Positions 12,370 to 24,368 of a stretch of 64,000 bases of DNA are shown piece after piece. Position 1 is the first letter of the stretch. Each line of letters starts with the position of its first letter. A program made the translations under genes and the position numbers. The DNA lies in the NCBI GenBank assembly GCA_015183035.1, contig JACZZP010000021.1, positions 153,384-217,383 on the forward strand. The letters are read 5' to 3'. A model generated the notes under the pieces. It worked only from the letters and a program-made list of their open reading frames with translations, made no database searches and was not told the origin of the DNA. The DNA is from Meloidogyne chitwoodi (Eukaryota; Nematoda; Chromadorea; Rhabditida; Meloidogynidae).

Positions 12370-12443
12370 AATACGAAAGATAGGAACTTAAATAGGAAAC
12401 GAAAGACGAAATATAAAATAAAAAATTGATTTAAAATTATTTT

Positions 12444-12453
12444 GGTGGGAGAT
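12444..12453 (+). other. Polypurine tract
   Basis: GGTGGGAGA directly precedes the 3' LTR, the place where plus-strand DNA synthesis is primed in LTR elements. Confidence 0.6.
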
Positions 12454-12666
12454 TGTCGAAATCATTCACGTATTCACGTGAATGAATTGTATACTTTATA
12501 CTTACTCTCACCCCATTTTCTCACCCCATTTTTCTCGCCCCATTTTATTTCCTTTTTGTTGGTATTTAAAACCCCAAAAAGTTTTTTCTTATCAGTTGTC
12601 AACAATTTTTCCCGTTTTATTTAATAAATATTTTTAAGACTAGTTTGTTTGTGCTAGGGCGTAACA
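12454..12666 (+). repeat. 3' LTR
   Basis: Same sequence as the 5' LTR apart from about two substitutions and a 4-bp CTTA-type expansion near position 40. Ends GTAACA, followed by the cccg duplication. Confidence 0.88.
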
Positions 12667-13655
12667 CCCGCATATGGGTTGTCCCCGACAATTTATAATC
12701 TCCCTATCCTAGATAACATTTTTTGTTCCTTTCCACGTAAAGCCTTCCCTGCCTACGGGGAGACACTCTAGTTTGAAGCAGAGATTTTTAAACAATAAAA
12801 AATACAAAAGGTTAGGTTTTCCAGCAACTTCTTAGGTGAAAATTAAAAAAGATTATAGAGTACCTCTATAATTTTATCAATACAATTTATTAAAAATTCA
12901 TCATTCCCCAAGTTAAATTCTCCGAGAATTTTAATTGCATTAGTTCGAATAATAATCTCAATACTCTTTTTATTTAATTCTTCTTTAATATCAATAGAAT
13001 TTAGAATTTGAGTCAAAAAAGACACCTCGGTAAGTGAAAAATTTATTGAAAAGTAAACTTTAAATAAAAAAAATTATTTTAAAATTATATAGTGATTGAC
13101 CCAAGTTATAAAACACCCAAGTGCCCGGTAATTAATATTTATTTTCCTTGAGTAATAAATTTTATATTAATTGCGGACATTCCTCTGAAGGTCTAAAACA
13201 TTAATGTATAATGTCCGCAAAAAAATCGTCACATCTTTCATAGTGCCAAAATTTTAATATAATTATGTAAGTTTTTCGTTGCTATAGGTCATAATTAAAT
13301 ATTAATTTTAAATTTACCAGGAGAATGATTGTGCATTCCATCAGTCACCTGTTGAGGTGAATATAAGACAAAAAATAATAAAAAAAATTGAAAAATTTTG
13401 AAATAAGCATTTTATTAAAAAAACTTTTTCAATACAAATTTCTGAAAAATATTTTTTTTAATCGAATACTATGCCTTGAAATTTTAAAACAATTTTTATT
13501 TAAAAGTAAATTTAACTAATTTTTATTTTTTTTAATTGTCAAACAATAAAATTTAATTAATGAATAAGGGAAATTTTGAGAAAAATGAATGGATTTTTAG
13601 AGAAATTAAGAGGCTATTTATTAACAAAGAATTGAGGTAAAATTTTTCTTTTAAT

Positions 13656-13676
13656 ATTGTTGGCAGTATTGACGCA
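13656..13676 (-). promoter_or_regulatory. Conserved upstream block of the family, G2 copy
   Basis: Same TGCGTCAATACTGCCAACAA block as in the other copies, about 246 bases upstream of the E1 start codon. Confidence 0.45.
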
Positions 13677-13869
13677 CAAAAATTATGCGGGAATATACAT
13701 AGTGAAGGATAGAGAAAATTAAAAAAAAATAAAATAAATAGAGAGACATACAAAAAATTTTGAAAAAAAATTTTTGTGGCAAGATTTTTTTTTATTGGGG
13801 AATATACCTATAAGGGAGTGGAGATTAAAAGACGTTAGTTGCCATCTCCTCTATAGCAGCTATACTATG

Positions 13870-14430
13870 CTACGGTTACATAAAAATGCTAGCGTCTTGC
13901 GGCAAAAAAAGAGTATGGAAAAATAGGAGAGAAAAGACGCCGGCATTTTTGACGCTTTTTTGGGTGGTTACATAAAAAGCGTCTTCGGCTAGCGTATTGA
14001 CGCGGGCGTCAATTTTTTAAGTTCAAATGCATTTGAATTTTTAGCGGCAACTTTTCCAAAACTTTGAAAAATTATTTCTCCGTCAATTTTTAATCGATTT
14101 TTAAAATTCAAAATTATTTAGAAAGTTTAAGGCTTTCTCTATTTTTTAAGATAAATTTTATATTTATTTTTTTAAATATTAGTTGTAAAATTTTATTTAA
14201 AAAAAGTTACATTTTCTACAAAAAATAAAATTAATAAATTTTTAATTTATTTGTTGGCTACACAAAATCGTTAGCGTTTTGCTGCAATACGGCGGCAATA
14301 AACTCTGGTCCCGCGTTTTACGCACTGCGTCTTTTCAGCTAGATTAAAACGCTAGTTTTGTCTAGCCACAAAACTAGTGTTTTCCGCCGACGTCTTGCCA
14401 CTAAAGGCTGCGTTTTTATCTAGCCTTAGC
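13870..14430. repeat. Foldback-type repeat insertion with GCTAGCGTCTTGCGGC ends
   Basis: Left end TGCTAGCGTCTTGCGGC and internal or right parts GACGTCTTGCC, AAACGCTAG and TAGCGTTTTGC face each other. The stretch is absent from the matching flanks of G1 and G3, so it is an insertion. A short relative lies at 39068-39152. The exact ends and target duplication could not be fixed. Confidence 0.5.
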
Positions 14431-14726
14431 ATAAAGTAGTTAGAATATTAGAGTAAGAAAGACTAGACTCATTTTAATTTCCTAATTTATATTGCCATTC
14501 CTCTTCTTACATAGAATCAATGCTTTGATTTCGTTATTTGAGAGCTGTAATATTTAGAGGAGACTGAGGCATAGGTTAATTTAAAAAATTAAAAAAAAAT
14601 TTTATTGGGAAAATCAGATTTAAAGAGGTCTTATTCACTGTTTTTTTCTTAAACGGAGTTATTAAATTAATTTAGATAATTTATTCTATATTTTAGTTAG
14701 GAAATGACTTCTGAATTAGTCACGGT

Positions 14727-14832
14727 CAGTGAAGAGAAAGTTCGAAAATTTCCACGGAACTAGTTCCAGTTCCTGAACTTGTTTTTGAATTTTTGCAGTT
14801 CCAGTTCCGAAACTGGAACTTTCCCATCACTG
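14727..14832. mobile_element. Short hAT-like element with GTTCC-type core
   Basis: Ends CAGTGAAGAGAAAGTTC and GAACTTTCCCATCACTG; flanks gtcacggt and gttacggt (7 of 8 match). Internally related to the 1652-2023 element. The matching G3 flank near 24070 is uninterrupted, giving an empty site. Confidence 0.75.
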
Positions 14833-14990
14833 GTTACGGTCTTAAAATAATTAATTACTAAATTAACAAAAAATATAAATTGTTCCGTAAGGCTAATTGT
14901 CATTTGATAACCTCGGAGTAACAATGAAAAGAGCCTCAAGATAAAACAATTAATCCTCAAATAAATTAATTAAATAAAAATAAAAAAAGT

Positions 14991-15060
14991 TTATCAAACT
15001 CGGTGGAATATAAGCCGAGTGAATAAATTTTTGGCTCTGCGGTCAACAATGTCAGAGGCG
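14991..15060. other. Conserved two-hairpin block downstream of G3
   Basis: Same two hairpins as at 3400-3468. Here the linker reads AATTTTTGG, an exact match to the consensus Sm-protein binding site. Confidence 0.4.
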
Positions 15061-16239
15061 ATTTTTGTTTTAAAATTTCTAAAAAAGAAAAAGGGTTTTA
15101 TAATAAAAAATTCAGTTCTTTTCCAGTTTATGAGTTAAAACAAAACATTTAACCACTTGGCATTAATATATTATATAACTGGTCATATTTTATTTTAGAA
15201 TCAAAACCATAGCCTAATGGATTACAGCACGGCCTTAGATTTTCTTATTGGAATAATATTTTATAGAGCTTTTTTAATTTTACCCAAAAAAAAGTTTTAG
15301 AACCATAATCTTTGATTGGACTTAGCTTTCGATTGAGCTCATAAACTGGACAAGAACTTAAAATTCTTAAAAATAATTTTTCAAAAGGGATAAATGTCTG
15401 AAACATCTTTTTTCAAATATTTTTGTTTCAATTAATCTTCAATTATGTTGACCCTCATAGTTGCCTTTAGTCTAGGCGTTGAATCTTCTTCTGTTGCTCG
15501 TTTTCAGAATGCTTATTTCCACCGTGTCCCCTTCCACCGCGACTACGTCCACCTCGTCCACTTCCACCTGCATGGCTACTTTCACCTTCTTGTGTGGAAG
15601 TTTTTGGTTCTATAAATTAAAAAAAATTTCAAAATAAAATTTGGTTAACAGTATATTATTATTTAAAAAATAATAACTCTGTACTATACGAAATAAATCC
15701 ACCCAATGCCCTAAAGAATATTATAATAAACAAATTCGTCAATAATTAATCGACTAGAAAACATTTCATAAATTCTAACTCGAATAGAATTACATCTTTA
15801 ATTTAATAAAATTTTAAATAATTATACCTTCGGATGTAATAATTGAAAGATAACGTTCAATTTTTAACTCTTCAAAATTGAAGCCAAAAGATACTAAAGT
15901 AGCTAAATTTTTTTCAAGCTGAGTTGGATTTTTCAAGAAAGCTGAAATATAAATAATTTATTTATAATTAATTTAAACACTCAGGCTGTCAGTTCCGGTT
16001 ATCTCTAGAGCCGGATATATTTGAAAATTTTCGATTCGGTACCTTTTAATTCTAAAGGAACTGACAACCTTAGTAATTAATTAAAATAAATTTTAAATAC
16101 TACACGATTTGTTAATATTTTTTAAAAAATAAAAATACCACGAGCCTTTTGGTGACGCTGCGCGTCACCAAAAAGCTCTTTCATAATAATAAAAGGTTTT
16201 CGTACTTTCATTAAAGTAAAAAAATTATTGTACAATAAA

Positions 16240-16802
16240 TAGGGATGTGCAAAATATGCACGGAAAATCACAAAATATGCGCATATATATGCTCAAAAAA
16301 AGTCCAAAATATGCACCGAAATATGAAAAAAATGCCTAAATACGCAGAAAAAATTGCGAAAATGTGCTTTAAAAATAAATATTTATTGCAAAAAAAAATA
16401 ACATTGAATTTCGCCTTTCACAATTGCATATTAAGTATTTTTCTAAAGTTGCGCTGGTGAGAAAAAAGAGAATAGGGAAAATATAAAAAGTAAGGTATGA
16501 GAAACAAAAATTAATAGGTAAACTAACGAAATGACAAAAATTTTTTTGAATTTTACCCATTTCTGCACCAAAATTTTAAAAAATACGAAAAAACTTGCAA
16601 AATATGCACCAAAATATGCAAAAATTGGCCAAACATGCACAATATGCAAATGTGCACGAAAGTGACAAAATATGCAAAAATATGCTATAAGAACCGGTTC
16701 CAAAAACAACTCGGAACAACGAAAAAAACACCATTTTTGAGCTTTTCATAACGTGGCATATCCGCATGCAAAATATGCATTTGCATGTTTTGCACATCCC
16801 TA
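16240..16802. mobile_element. hAT-like nonautonomous element with AAATATGCA minisatellite
   Basis: Ends TAGGGATGTGCAAAA and TTTTGCACATCCCTA, flanked by a perfect 8-bp duplication acaataaa (16232-16239, 16803-16810). The sides are built of AAAATATGCA units. The middle is unrelated AT-rich DNA. Confidence 0.85.
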
Positions 16803-17149
16803 ACAATAAAAGACCTAAAAAACTGATGTACGAAAATAAGAAAAAACTTATTTATGTAAAAAATTACGAAGAAGAAAATAAATTGTATTATAAAAAACTA
16901 ATATAGTTTATAATGAAATACAATAAAAGCGTATTTTTATAAAAATGTTCACGTAGTTTCGCAAGTTTTAGGGATATTCGAGATCATTAAATATGTATTT
17001 CATATTTTTATCTTCTTGTTTTACAATATCGTTTTCGTCTAATATAGTTTGGCGTTTTTCAAGCAAAACGATCTTTCATAACTTTTTTCGAAATCGTCCA
17101 ACGAACAATCCGAAACTTCCGAAAACCGAAATCCGAAACTTGCCCATCC

Positions 17150-19690
17150 CAGATTTGTACGTTTCTACAATTGTACAGTTGTACTCTTTGCACTTTTGTA
17201 ATTTTATCTTTTTTATAATTGACTTTTGTACGTTTACACATTTGTTGAGTTGTAAATTTTTAAAAAATGTACTTTTGTACATTTACAAAGTTGTATATTT
17301 GTGCATTTTTGCAATTGTAAATTTGTACGTTAACACATTTGTAGAATTGTACTTTACCACAATTGTAATAATGTATAAATACACAATAGTAAATTTGACT
17401 TATGTAAATTTGTACTTATAACAGTAGTTCAATTGTAAATTTGTACTAAATTACTTTTGTACATTTGAACGTTTCTACAATTGTAAAGTTGTACTGTTTT
17501 ACGATTACACAGTGGTAAATTTGAACTTTTGTAGATAGAATATTTTGTATAAATTTACTTTTGTACATTTACATAGTTGAATATTTGTGCTTATTTACAA
17601 TTGTAATAATGTAAGATTACAAATTTGTAGAATTGTACATATCAACAATATAAAGTTGTACAAATACACACCTGTAAATTTGTACTTTTTTACAATTTTT
17701 ATGTTGTACATTTGTACTAAGTCAATGTTGTAAAGTTGTAATTTAATTTACAGTTGTTGAGTTGTACTTTTGTACAATTGTCAAAAGTACATGTACATTG
17801 TTGAAGTTTTTACTAATTTGCAATTGTAAAGTCGTAGACTAAAAGTGTACATTTGTACTACATTACAGTTGTACATTAGTACTAAATTACAGTTGTACAT
17901 TTGTACTTCTTTACAGTTGTACATTTGTACTAAATTAAAGTTGTACAGTTGTAATATTTTACATGTGTACTTTTGAACTACATTACAGTTTTTCATTTGT
18001 ACTTTTGTACTACTTTACAGTTTTAAAGTTTAGCGTTTGTTCATTTGTAAAGTTGTACTTTTTACATTTGTAATACTTTACATTTTTTACATTGGTACTA
18101 CGTTACATTTGTACAGTTGTAAATTTTTACATTTTGTACATTTGTACTTATTTACATTTGTAATACGTTAGTTGTACAGTTTTATTATTTTACACTTTGT
18201 ACAGTTGTAATTATTTTATTTTGTACAGTTGTAATATGTTACAGTTGTACATTTGTACTTTTGTTACTTTGTACATGTGTAATTTTTTCCTTTTGCACAT
18301 TTGTACTATGTTACAGTTGTACATTTGTAAAATTTTCCATTTCTACGATTGTACTAATTTATATTTGTAAATTTTTACATTTGTACTAATTTACATTTTC
18401 ACATTTGTACTACGTTACAGTTGTACGTTTGTAATTTTTAAATATGTACTGTTGTAATTTTTTAAAGTTGTACTGTTGTACTACGTTACATTTGTCTACT
18501 TTTTCACTTTTGTACAACTTTACAGTTATACATTAGTGCTTGTTTACTTTTGTACTACTTTAAAGTTTTACATTTGTACATTTTTATGTTTGTCCGTTTG
18601 CAAAGTTGTACTTTTTTTGCGTTTGTACATTTGTATTTTTGTCACATTTGTACTTTTGTATTTTTTAACATTTGTACATTTGTAATACTATAAGTTTAAC
18701 ATTTGTAAATTTTTTTACGTTTGTACATTTAAGTTTATATCAAAAAACTCTAACACAATGTTTGTAAGAAAAGAGTTTGAAGTTCAAGTTCTCTAATTAT
18801 ATAAGTTGCAATAAAATATTATAAGTTTTTACAGCTGACAATTACATGGTTCAACTTGCTACAGGTGTACATTTTAAAATTGTACATTTGTACTATTATA
18901 ATTTTACTGTTGTAAAAATCACACATGTACTGTTGTACATGTGTAATTTTGTACAATTGTGCAAATGGACATTTGTACTATTGTACATTTGTACACATGT
19001 AATTTTATACAAATGTAATTTTGTACAATGTTAAAAATACTCATTTGTACTGTTGTACATTAGTAATTGTGTAACATTGGACTTTTGTACAAATTTTAAA
19101 ACATACATTTGTACTGTTGTACTCTTGTGAAAATTTATACAATTTTTAGAATACACATTTGTACTGTTTTACATTTGTAATTTTGTAAACTTGTAAGTTA
19201 GTACAAGTTTTCAAACACACGTTTGTACTGTTGTACTTTTGTAATTTTATAAAATTTTCACACACACAGTTGTACTTTTGTACAATTTTTCAAATACACA
19301 TTTTTACAGTTATACATTTGTAATTATGTACAATTTTTCAAATACAATTACATTAGTAATTTTATACAATTTTGCAAATGCACTTTGTACTGTTGTAAAA
19401 TTGCACTTTTATACAATTTTTCACACGCACATTTTTACAGTTGTACTTTTGTTTTTTTGTTCATTTGTAATTTTTTACAATTTTGCACAAAAACAGTTGT
19501 AATGTTGTACTATTGTACAATTTTTCAAATACAAATTTTTTCAGTTGTACATTTTGTAAAATTGTAGTATGTTACAATTGAAGTTTGTAAAAATTTTAGT
19601 TTTTACATATTACTATTGTACGTTAGTAATTTTTTCATGAGAACATTTGTAATTTTGTAATGTTTATAAATTGTACAAATTTACATATAT
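17150..19690. repeat. TTTGTACATTTGTA-type satellite array
   Basis: About 2.5 kb of degenerate short units alternating TTTGTAC, ATTTGTA and AGTTGTAC, on average 10-14 bases long. It is interrupted near 18720-18840 by non-repeat sequence. All ORFs here are translations of the repeat. Confidence 0.85.
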
Positions 19691-19691
19691 A

Positions 19692-19740
19692 GCGGCCGCC
19701 GTCTTGCTTCGTTCGCACGGCGTCCGCGGCTAAACGGAAG
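19692..19740. repeat. GC-rich hairpin island in the satellite
   Basis: GCGGCCGCCGT and ACGGCGTCCGCGGC can pair around a short loop. It is the GC-richest stretch nearby, and a relative at 20440-20490 begins GCGGTCGCCGG. Both follow satellite ending TTACATATATAGCGG and both precede TCTCT-rich DNA, so they may be the ends of a repeated element. Confidence 0.45.
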
Positions 19741-19904
19741 CCTTTTTTTGATCCACAAACAATGTTCATCTCTAACATATTTTTCAAAGAGAAGAACTAA
19801 ATTCTCTTTCTCTAATTATATTAGGTTGCAATAATTTTTCTTTTCGTGTTAAATTAAAATCATAGCGGCGATTTAAAGTTCAAAAAAATTTGCAATGTGT
19901 AATG

Positions 19905-20436
19905 TTTACAATTTTAATTTCGAGCAATTTTACAAATACACATTTGTATGGGTACACATTTTTAATTTTGTACATTATTAAATTTAACAATTGTAATTTT
20001 GTACATTTTTTGCAAATAAACATTTGTACTGATATACATTTTGAATCTTAACAATTGTAATTTTGTACATTTGTAAATTTGTCATATTTTTTTCAATTGT
20101 AATTTTGGTAAAAGTTACAAATGCACATTTGTACGGATATACATGTTTTATTTTTTGCAATTGTAAATTTGTACATTTTACAATTGTACAAATACTCATT
20201 TGTACTGTCGTACAACATTTCAAGTCTTTATCTTTGTAATATTGTAATTTTGTACTCAATTGTAATTTTGGTAAAAGTTACAAATGCACATTTGTAAGGA
20301 TATACATGTTTTATTTTTTGCAATTGTAAATTTGTACATTTTACAATTGTACAAATACTCATTTGTACTGTCGTACAACATTTCAAGTCTTTATCTTTGT
20401 AATATTGTAATTTTGTACAAATGTACTTTTTTACAT
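19905..20436. repeat. Second satellite block with a 165-bp tandem duplication
   Basis: Same TTTGTACA-type satellite. The segment 20094-20253 is repeated almost exactly at 20261-20418, a recent tandem duplication. Confidence 0.8.
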
Positions 20437-21361
20437 ATATAGCGGTCGCCGGCTCGATTCGCTCTAACGGCGGCCGCGGCAAAACGGAGGACTTTTTATC
20501 AAGAAAAAATGTTTATATCTCTATCACAAATTTTAAAATGAAGAGAGACAGAGTAAAAACATTTTTCTCTAATTCTAAAAATATACGCGTGCAGATATTA
20601 CATTAAAAGTTTTTCTCTAACATATACCTAATTTAAAATGAAAAGAGAAAGAGTTAAAACATTTTTCTCTAATTATATAAATATACGCGGTGTGCAGCTA
20701 TTACAGTAAAAGTTTTCGTGTCAAAAGAAAATCATCTTTTCTCTTTGACGCAAAAACCATCAATTTAGTAAGGTTAATAATTATGGTCATCCATTTCTTT
20801 ATAAATTGCTAATTTATTTAATAAATTGTATAAATTATTTTCTTTTTCTTTCAATTCATTTAAGCGGTTAGTAAATATTTGTTTGCCTTGTTCACTAAAA
20901 TTTTTATTAATTATTAAAAAAATCAAAAACTTAAAGTTTATTTTACAATATTTATAATATTTAAAGCATTGTTCAAAAAAAGAAAATATTTTTTTCAAAA
21001 CTAACTTGAGTGTATCTAACAAATTTTTATAAATAATTTCTTGACCTTCAGAATCACTTAAATATTTTTCAATTAATATTTTTGTTTGAGCTAACAAATT
21101 ATAGTAAATGAAAAAATTCTTTTCTTGTTGTGTTGGTTTTCTTAATATTTTTAACTTTTTCTCCAATACTTCTTTGCTGTATTATTATATAAAATTAAAT
21201 TATATAATTAAATAAACAAAAATTAAAAATAAAATAAATTTGCATAAAAATTTTTGTTTTTTTATACTTTTTATTTTCCAAAATCAACAGGTTAACTCAA
21301 AAATACATGACACAAAATATAAAGAACACACGAAATTTTTTTCTTTTGATTTATATTTTAT

Positions 21362-21768
21362 GGTACTTTTCCTATATGCTCCCAAAGTCCGCAAGTTTTT
21401 ATCCGCAACTCTTTATATTTTATTATTTACTTTGGATGCATAAAATCAACAATCTTTGCTATCAAAGGACGCATTTTATTACCACAACAAACTTTTTCTT
21501 TATGTAGAATTCCACAATTTTGAAGAAATTTAGATGCATGGGTTTCATCAGGGATTTCAGAGAGCAATTTAAATTGTAACTCATTTTGTAAAATTTGATT
21601 TTTTTAATTCCATTACCTTATATACCACCAAAAAATGTATTATAATCCTTTATAATTGTTATGGAAAATATTCTCATATATATATATATTTTTTAAATAA
21701 TCCATTTGAGAAAAATATTACTTGCGGATAAAAACTTGCGGACTTTGGGAGCATAAAGGAAAAGTACC
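21362..21768. mobile_element. Inverted-repeat element with GGTACTTTTCC ends
   Basis: About 47 bp of near-perfect terminal inverted repeat beginning GGTACTTTTCCTATATGC and containing CCGCAAGTTTTTATCCGC. The flanks tattttat and tatttttc match at 6 of 8. It shares its outermost bases and the GGACTTT motif with 62691-63208. It lies in the G3 intron between E3 and E4. Confidence 0.75.
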
Positions 21769-21839
21769 TATTTTTCCTTTCGACTTTTTGTACTATAATA
21801 ATATTCTGAGAATTTTCTTATTTTTAATAAAACATAGCC

Positions 21840-21953
21840 ACCGGATTTTCTTTTTAACATCGACCCTCTCTAGAAGAACAATACTCTCTAAAATACCGAC
21901 CATCTAGAGGGGCGTTGAAAAATATAACGCCGGTCTATAAGAGAAAATCCGGT
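21840..21953. mobile_element. Small inverted-repeat element, ACCGGATTTTCT ends
   Basis: Ends ACCGGATTTTCTTTT and AAGAGAAAATCCGGT face each other around TCTAGA-containing arms. No convincing target duplication. It is adjacent to the GGTACTTTTCC element in the same intron. Confidence 0.5.
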
Positions 21954-23349
21954 ATTTAATTTTAAGAAAATAAAGAAAATACAAATTGTATTTATGTTTT
22001 TCGTGACATGTTTGTATAAACATCCCATTTCTAATTTAATTAACAAACCTTAAATTATTCAATTTATTGAAAGTTGAATCAATTTTTTCTTTATTTTTAA
22101 ATTTTTCAAAATTTTTTTCTGGCATTATTTCAAAATAATCAATCATTCTTTTAGAAATAAATTCTACTATTGAGTTTCTTTCTTGTCCATCTTCAATTGT
22201 ATAACCTTCTTGGTAACTTTCTATATAATCATTATTAGTTAATTTATGATCTATATAATCATTTAATTGGTTTAAATATTTTTCAAGATTTTGTTCATAT
22301 TTCTTTATTAACTTTAAAATTAAAAAATTGTTTTATTTATTAAATAATTACCTATATTACCTAATTAAAATAATATTTATTTTAATTTACAAAAATTTAC
22401 CAAAAAAATTATTTTTTTGCTTTATTTTGAAGCAAAGATTTTTAACTAATTTTTAAATAAAAAATAAAAATAAGTTTCCCACAAAAGCTTTTTAGGGAAA
22501 TATTAAAAGATTAAAACTAGGACTGTAAATTTAATTTTCTAAAAAACGCAAAGACTAAAATAGTTTTAAAAAAGCGTCAAAATATTTGGTAAAAATAGAA
22601 AAAAGTCCAAAATTGTTGCAAAAATAGTTACAAAAATTTCATTTCTTGGCATATTTAACTAGTATTACAAAATGCCACAAAGGGAGGTTAGGACAAAATG
22701 TCAGTGAGGTATTTTTACGATTTTTCATTCAACTAATTTGGCAGCGTTTTTGACAATATTTAATATATTTTTTGTCGACAAAAATTTGACAAAAAATGCC
22801 AAAATAATTACAATATAACTGTCTAAAATACCTTTATAATTTTTTTGATACTTTCTTTTAAAAGTTCATCATCAATAGTCATGTTAAAATTTTTGAGTAT
22901 ATTAACTGCTTTAAAATGAATAATAACGTTAATATTATTTATGTTTTTTTTTAATTCATCTTCAATAGAATTTAAAATGCGAATCAAAAAAGACGCTTCG
23001 GTAAGTGAAAAATGTATTGAATTGTCAACTAAAATTATTAAAATAAATTATCTGAAAATTACTTTATATAGGTATTAGTAGTTCACTCACAGAATATTCA
23101 ATTTACGGTAATTAATAAATTTTTTTTCATTAAAATATTTATTAATTTCGGAAATTCACCTGCTTAAAGGAAAAGTACCTTCCAAAGACTTTTAAAATAA
23201 TAACAAGTTTTATAGGTCATAATTGAATATTATAAGTAATTTTATTTTAAATTTACCTGGAGGAGGATTGTGCATTCCAACAGTCATTTGTTGAAGTAAA
23301 TAGAAAACAAAAAATAACAAAAAAATTTTAAAGAATTTGAAATAATCAT

Positions 23350-24368
23350 TTTATTGAAAACTCTTTTCAATTAAAAATTTCTATAAAATATTTTTTATAA
23401 AATTAAATTTGCCTTTGAATTTTAATTAAATTTTTAATTAAAATTTAATTTTTAAACGACCAAATAAAATAGATAATTTAATTCAAATGAGAATAGAATT
23501 GAAGAGGAGAAATTTTGAGAGAAATGAATGGATTTTAGAGAAATGAAGAGGCTATTTATTAACAAAGAATTGGGAGCGTAATTTTCTTGACTTTTTATTG
23601 TTGGCAGTATTGACTCAAAAATTAAATTATGCTGGAATATACATAGAGTGAAGAATAAAGAAATTTAAGATGAATAGAGAGAAAAAAATTAAAAAAAAAT
23701 TTTTTTGGCAAGAAATTTTTTTATGGGAAATATAGCTATAATTAGTTGACATTTCCTCTATTGCTGCTATTCTAAAAGTTTAGGCATAAAATAGTAAGAA
23801 TGTTAGAGTAAGAAAGACCCCAGCTTCCGACGTAATATTGAATTTAAATTGCCATGCCTCTTCTTAAATAGAATCAATTCTTTGATTTTTAATAGTTGAG
23901 AGATGAAATATTTTGAGGAGACTGAGGCATAGGTTAATTTATAAAATTTAAAAAAATTTATTGTGGAAAAAAGATTTAAGGGGGTCATATTCACGGTTTT
24001 TCTTAAACGGAAAATTAAAGTACTTTAATAATTTATTCAAGATTTTTTTTAGGAAATGACTACTGAATTAATCACGGTTTAAATTAATTAATTACTAAAT
24101 TAACAAAAATATTTTTTTATAAATTGTTTCATTTTCAGTTGATAACCTCGGAGGATGAAAAGAAGCCCTCCCGAGAAAACAATTAATCCTCAAATAAATA
24201 ATAAATTAAATAAAAATAAAAGTTTATCAAACTCGAGGGATATAAACAGTGTAAAATTTGGATTTAATTTCGAAAAATTTCAGAAATTTTTTTTTTAATT
24301 TTTTCTTCAATTCTTTTTCTTTTGAATTCATCTTCAATAAATATAAATATGTTGACTCTCTTAGTTGC
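23350..24368. other. Spacer between G3 start and G4 end
   Basis: No gene seen. It is made of the G3 5' flank, the shared CTCGG-containing flank and a truncated two-hairpin block that stops after ATCAAACTCGAGGG near 24240, where the G4 3' region takes over. Confidence 0.5.
23597..23616 (-). promoter_or_regulatory. Conserved upstream block of the family, G3 copy
   Basis: The block is present with one change (TGAGTCAATACTGCC on the minus strand), about 248 bases upstream of the start codon. Confidence 0.4.

Larger units (their letters stand above)
6960..12666 (+). mobile_element. LTR retrotransposon retaining only an envelope-like ORF
   Basis: Two near-identical direct LTRs (6960-7168 and 12454-12666) begin TGTCGAAA and end GTAACA. 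Both junctions carry the duplication cccg (6956-6959 and 12667-12670). A primer-binding site follows the 5' LTR and a purine-rich tract precedes the 3' LTR. The LTRs differ by about two substitutions and a 4-bp indel, so insertion was recent. No gag, protease, reverse transcriptase or integrase ORF is visible between 7190 and 11140; that space holds non-coding repeats. The single long ORF is envelope-like. The element is nonautonomous and needs enzymes from a relative. It lies in intron 2 of G2. Confidence 0.85.
3872..13410 (-). pseudogene. G2: family copy (subfamily A) with frameshifts and an LTR element in intron 2
   Basis: Seven exons can be placed: E1 13318-13410, E2 12864-13057, E3 6501-6830, E4 5228-5386, E5 4583-4692, E6 4207-4316, E7 3872-3969. 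E2, E4, E5 and E7 are open and in phase. E1 has lost one base in an A-run, so the signal peptide goes out of frame. E3 has one extra T before the conserved segment ending in KRVIDQ. E6 is one base short. E7 keeps the GESSHSGGSRRGGS tail. Intron 2 holds the whole LTR retrotransposon at 6960-12666, and intron 4 holds a Helitron-like element. Three frameshifts argue for a pseudogene. All are single-base and two lie in homopolymers, so assembly error is a weaker alternative. Confidence 0.7.
13411..15466. other. Spacer between G2 start and G3 end
   Basis: No gene seen. It contains the G2 5' flank with its conserved block, a GC-rich repeat insertion at about 13870-14430, a small hAT-like element at 14727-14832, the family's CTCGG-containing flank at 14900-14980 and the two-hairpin block at 14991-15060. 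Confidence 0.5.
16140..20773. repeat. 4.6-kb insertion at the E5 exon/intron border of G3
   Basis: Both sides align with the uninterrupted E5/intron 5 junction of G5. The left edge carries a near-perfect hairpin, CTTTTGGTGACG against CGTCACCAAAAAG, at 16146-16180. Then come a hAT-like element (16240-16802), a partial CAGGGATGGGCAA-type element (to 17147), long TTTGTACA-type satellite, two GC-rich islands (19692-19740, 20440-20490) and TCTCTAATTATAT-rich segments near 18750, 19780, 20570 and 20660. No target duplication could be assigned to the whole. Confidence 0.6.
15467..23349 (-). pseudogene. G3: family copy (subfamily A) split by a 4.6-kb satellite-bearing insertion
   Basis: Exons: E1 23257-23349, E2 22832-23028, E3 22049-22311, E4 21006-21176, E5 20774-20894, E6 15828-15941, E7 15467-15609. 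E1 lacks one base in an A-run, so the signal peptide goes out of frame. E2, E3 and E4 are intact and join in phases 0, 2 and 2. E5 now ends in a stop right after MDDHNY, because an insertion begins exactly where the other copies have their splice donor; the donor-like GGTATTTTT is left on the far side, near 16130. E6 and E7 remain open. E7 gives one of the best tails, with GGSGRGGRSRGGRGHGG, and ends in a Lys/Gln-rich stretch. The gene could at most make a short E1-E5 product. Confidence 0.75.

Noticed and set aside
16993..20482. Many ORFs of 60-142 codons on both strands, some resembling membrane proteins
   Set aside because: They are translations of TTTGTACA-type satellite, present in several frames at once, with no splice or codon signal of a gene.
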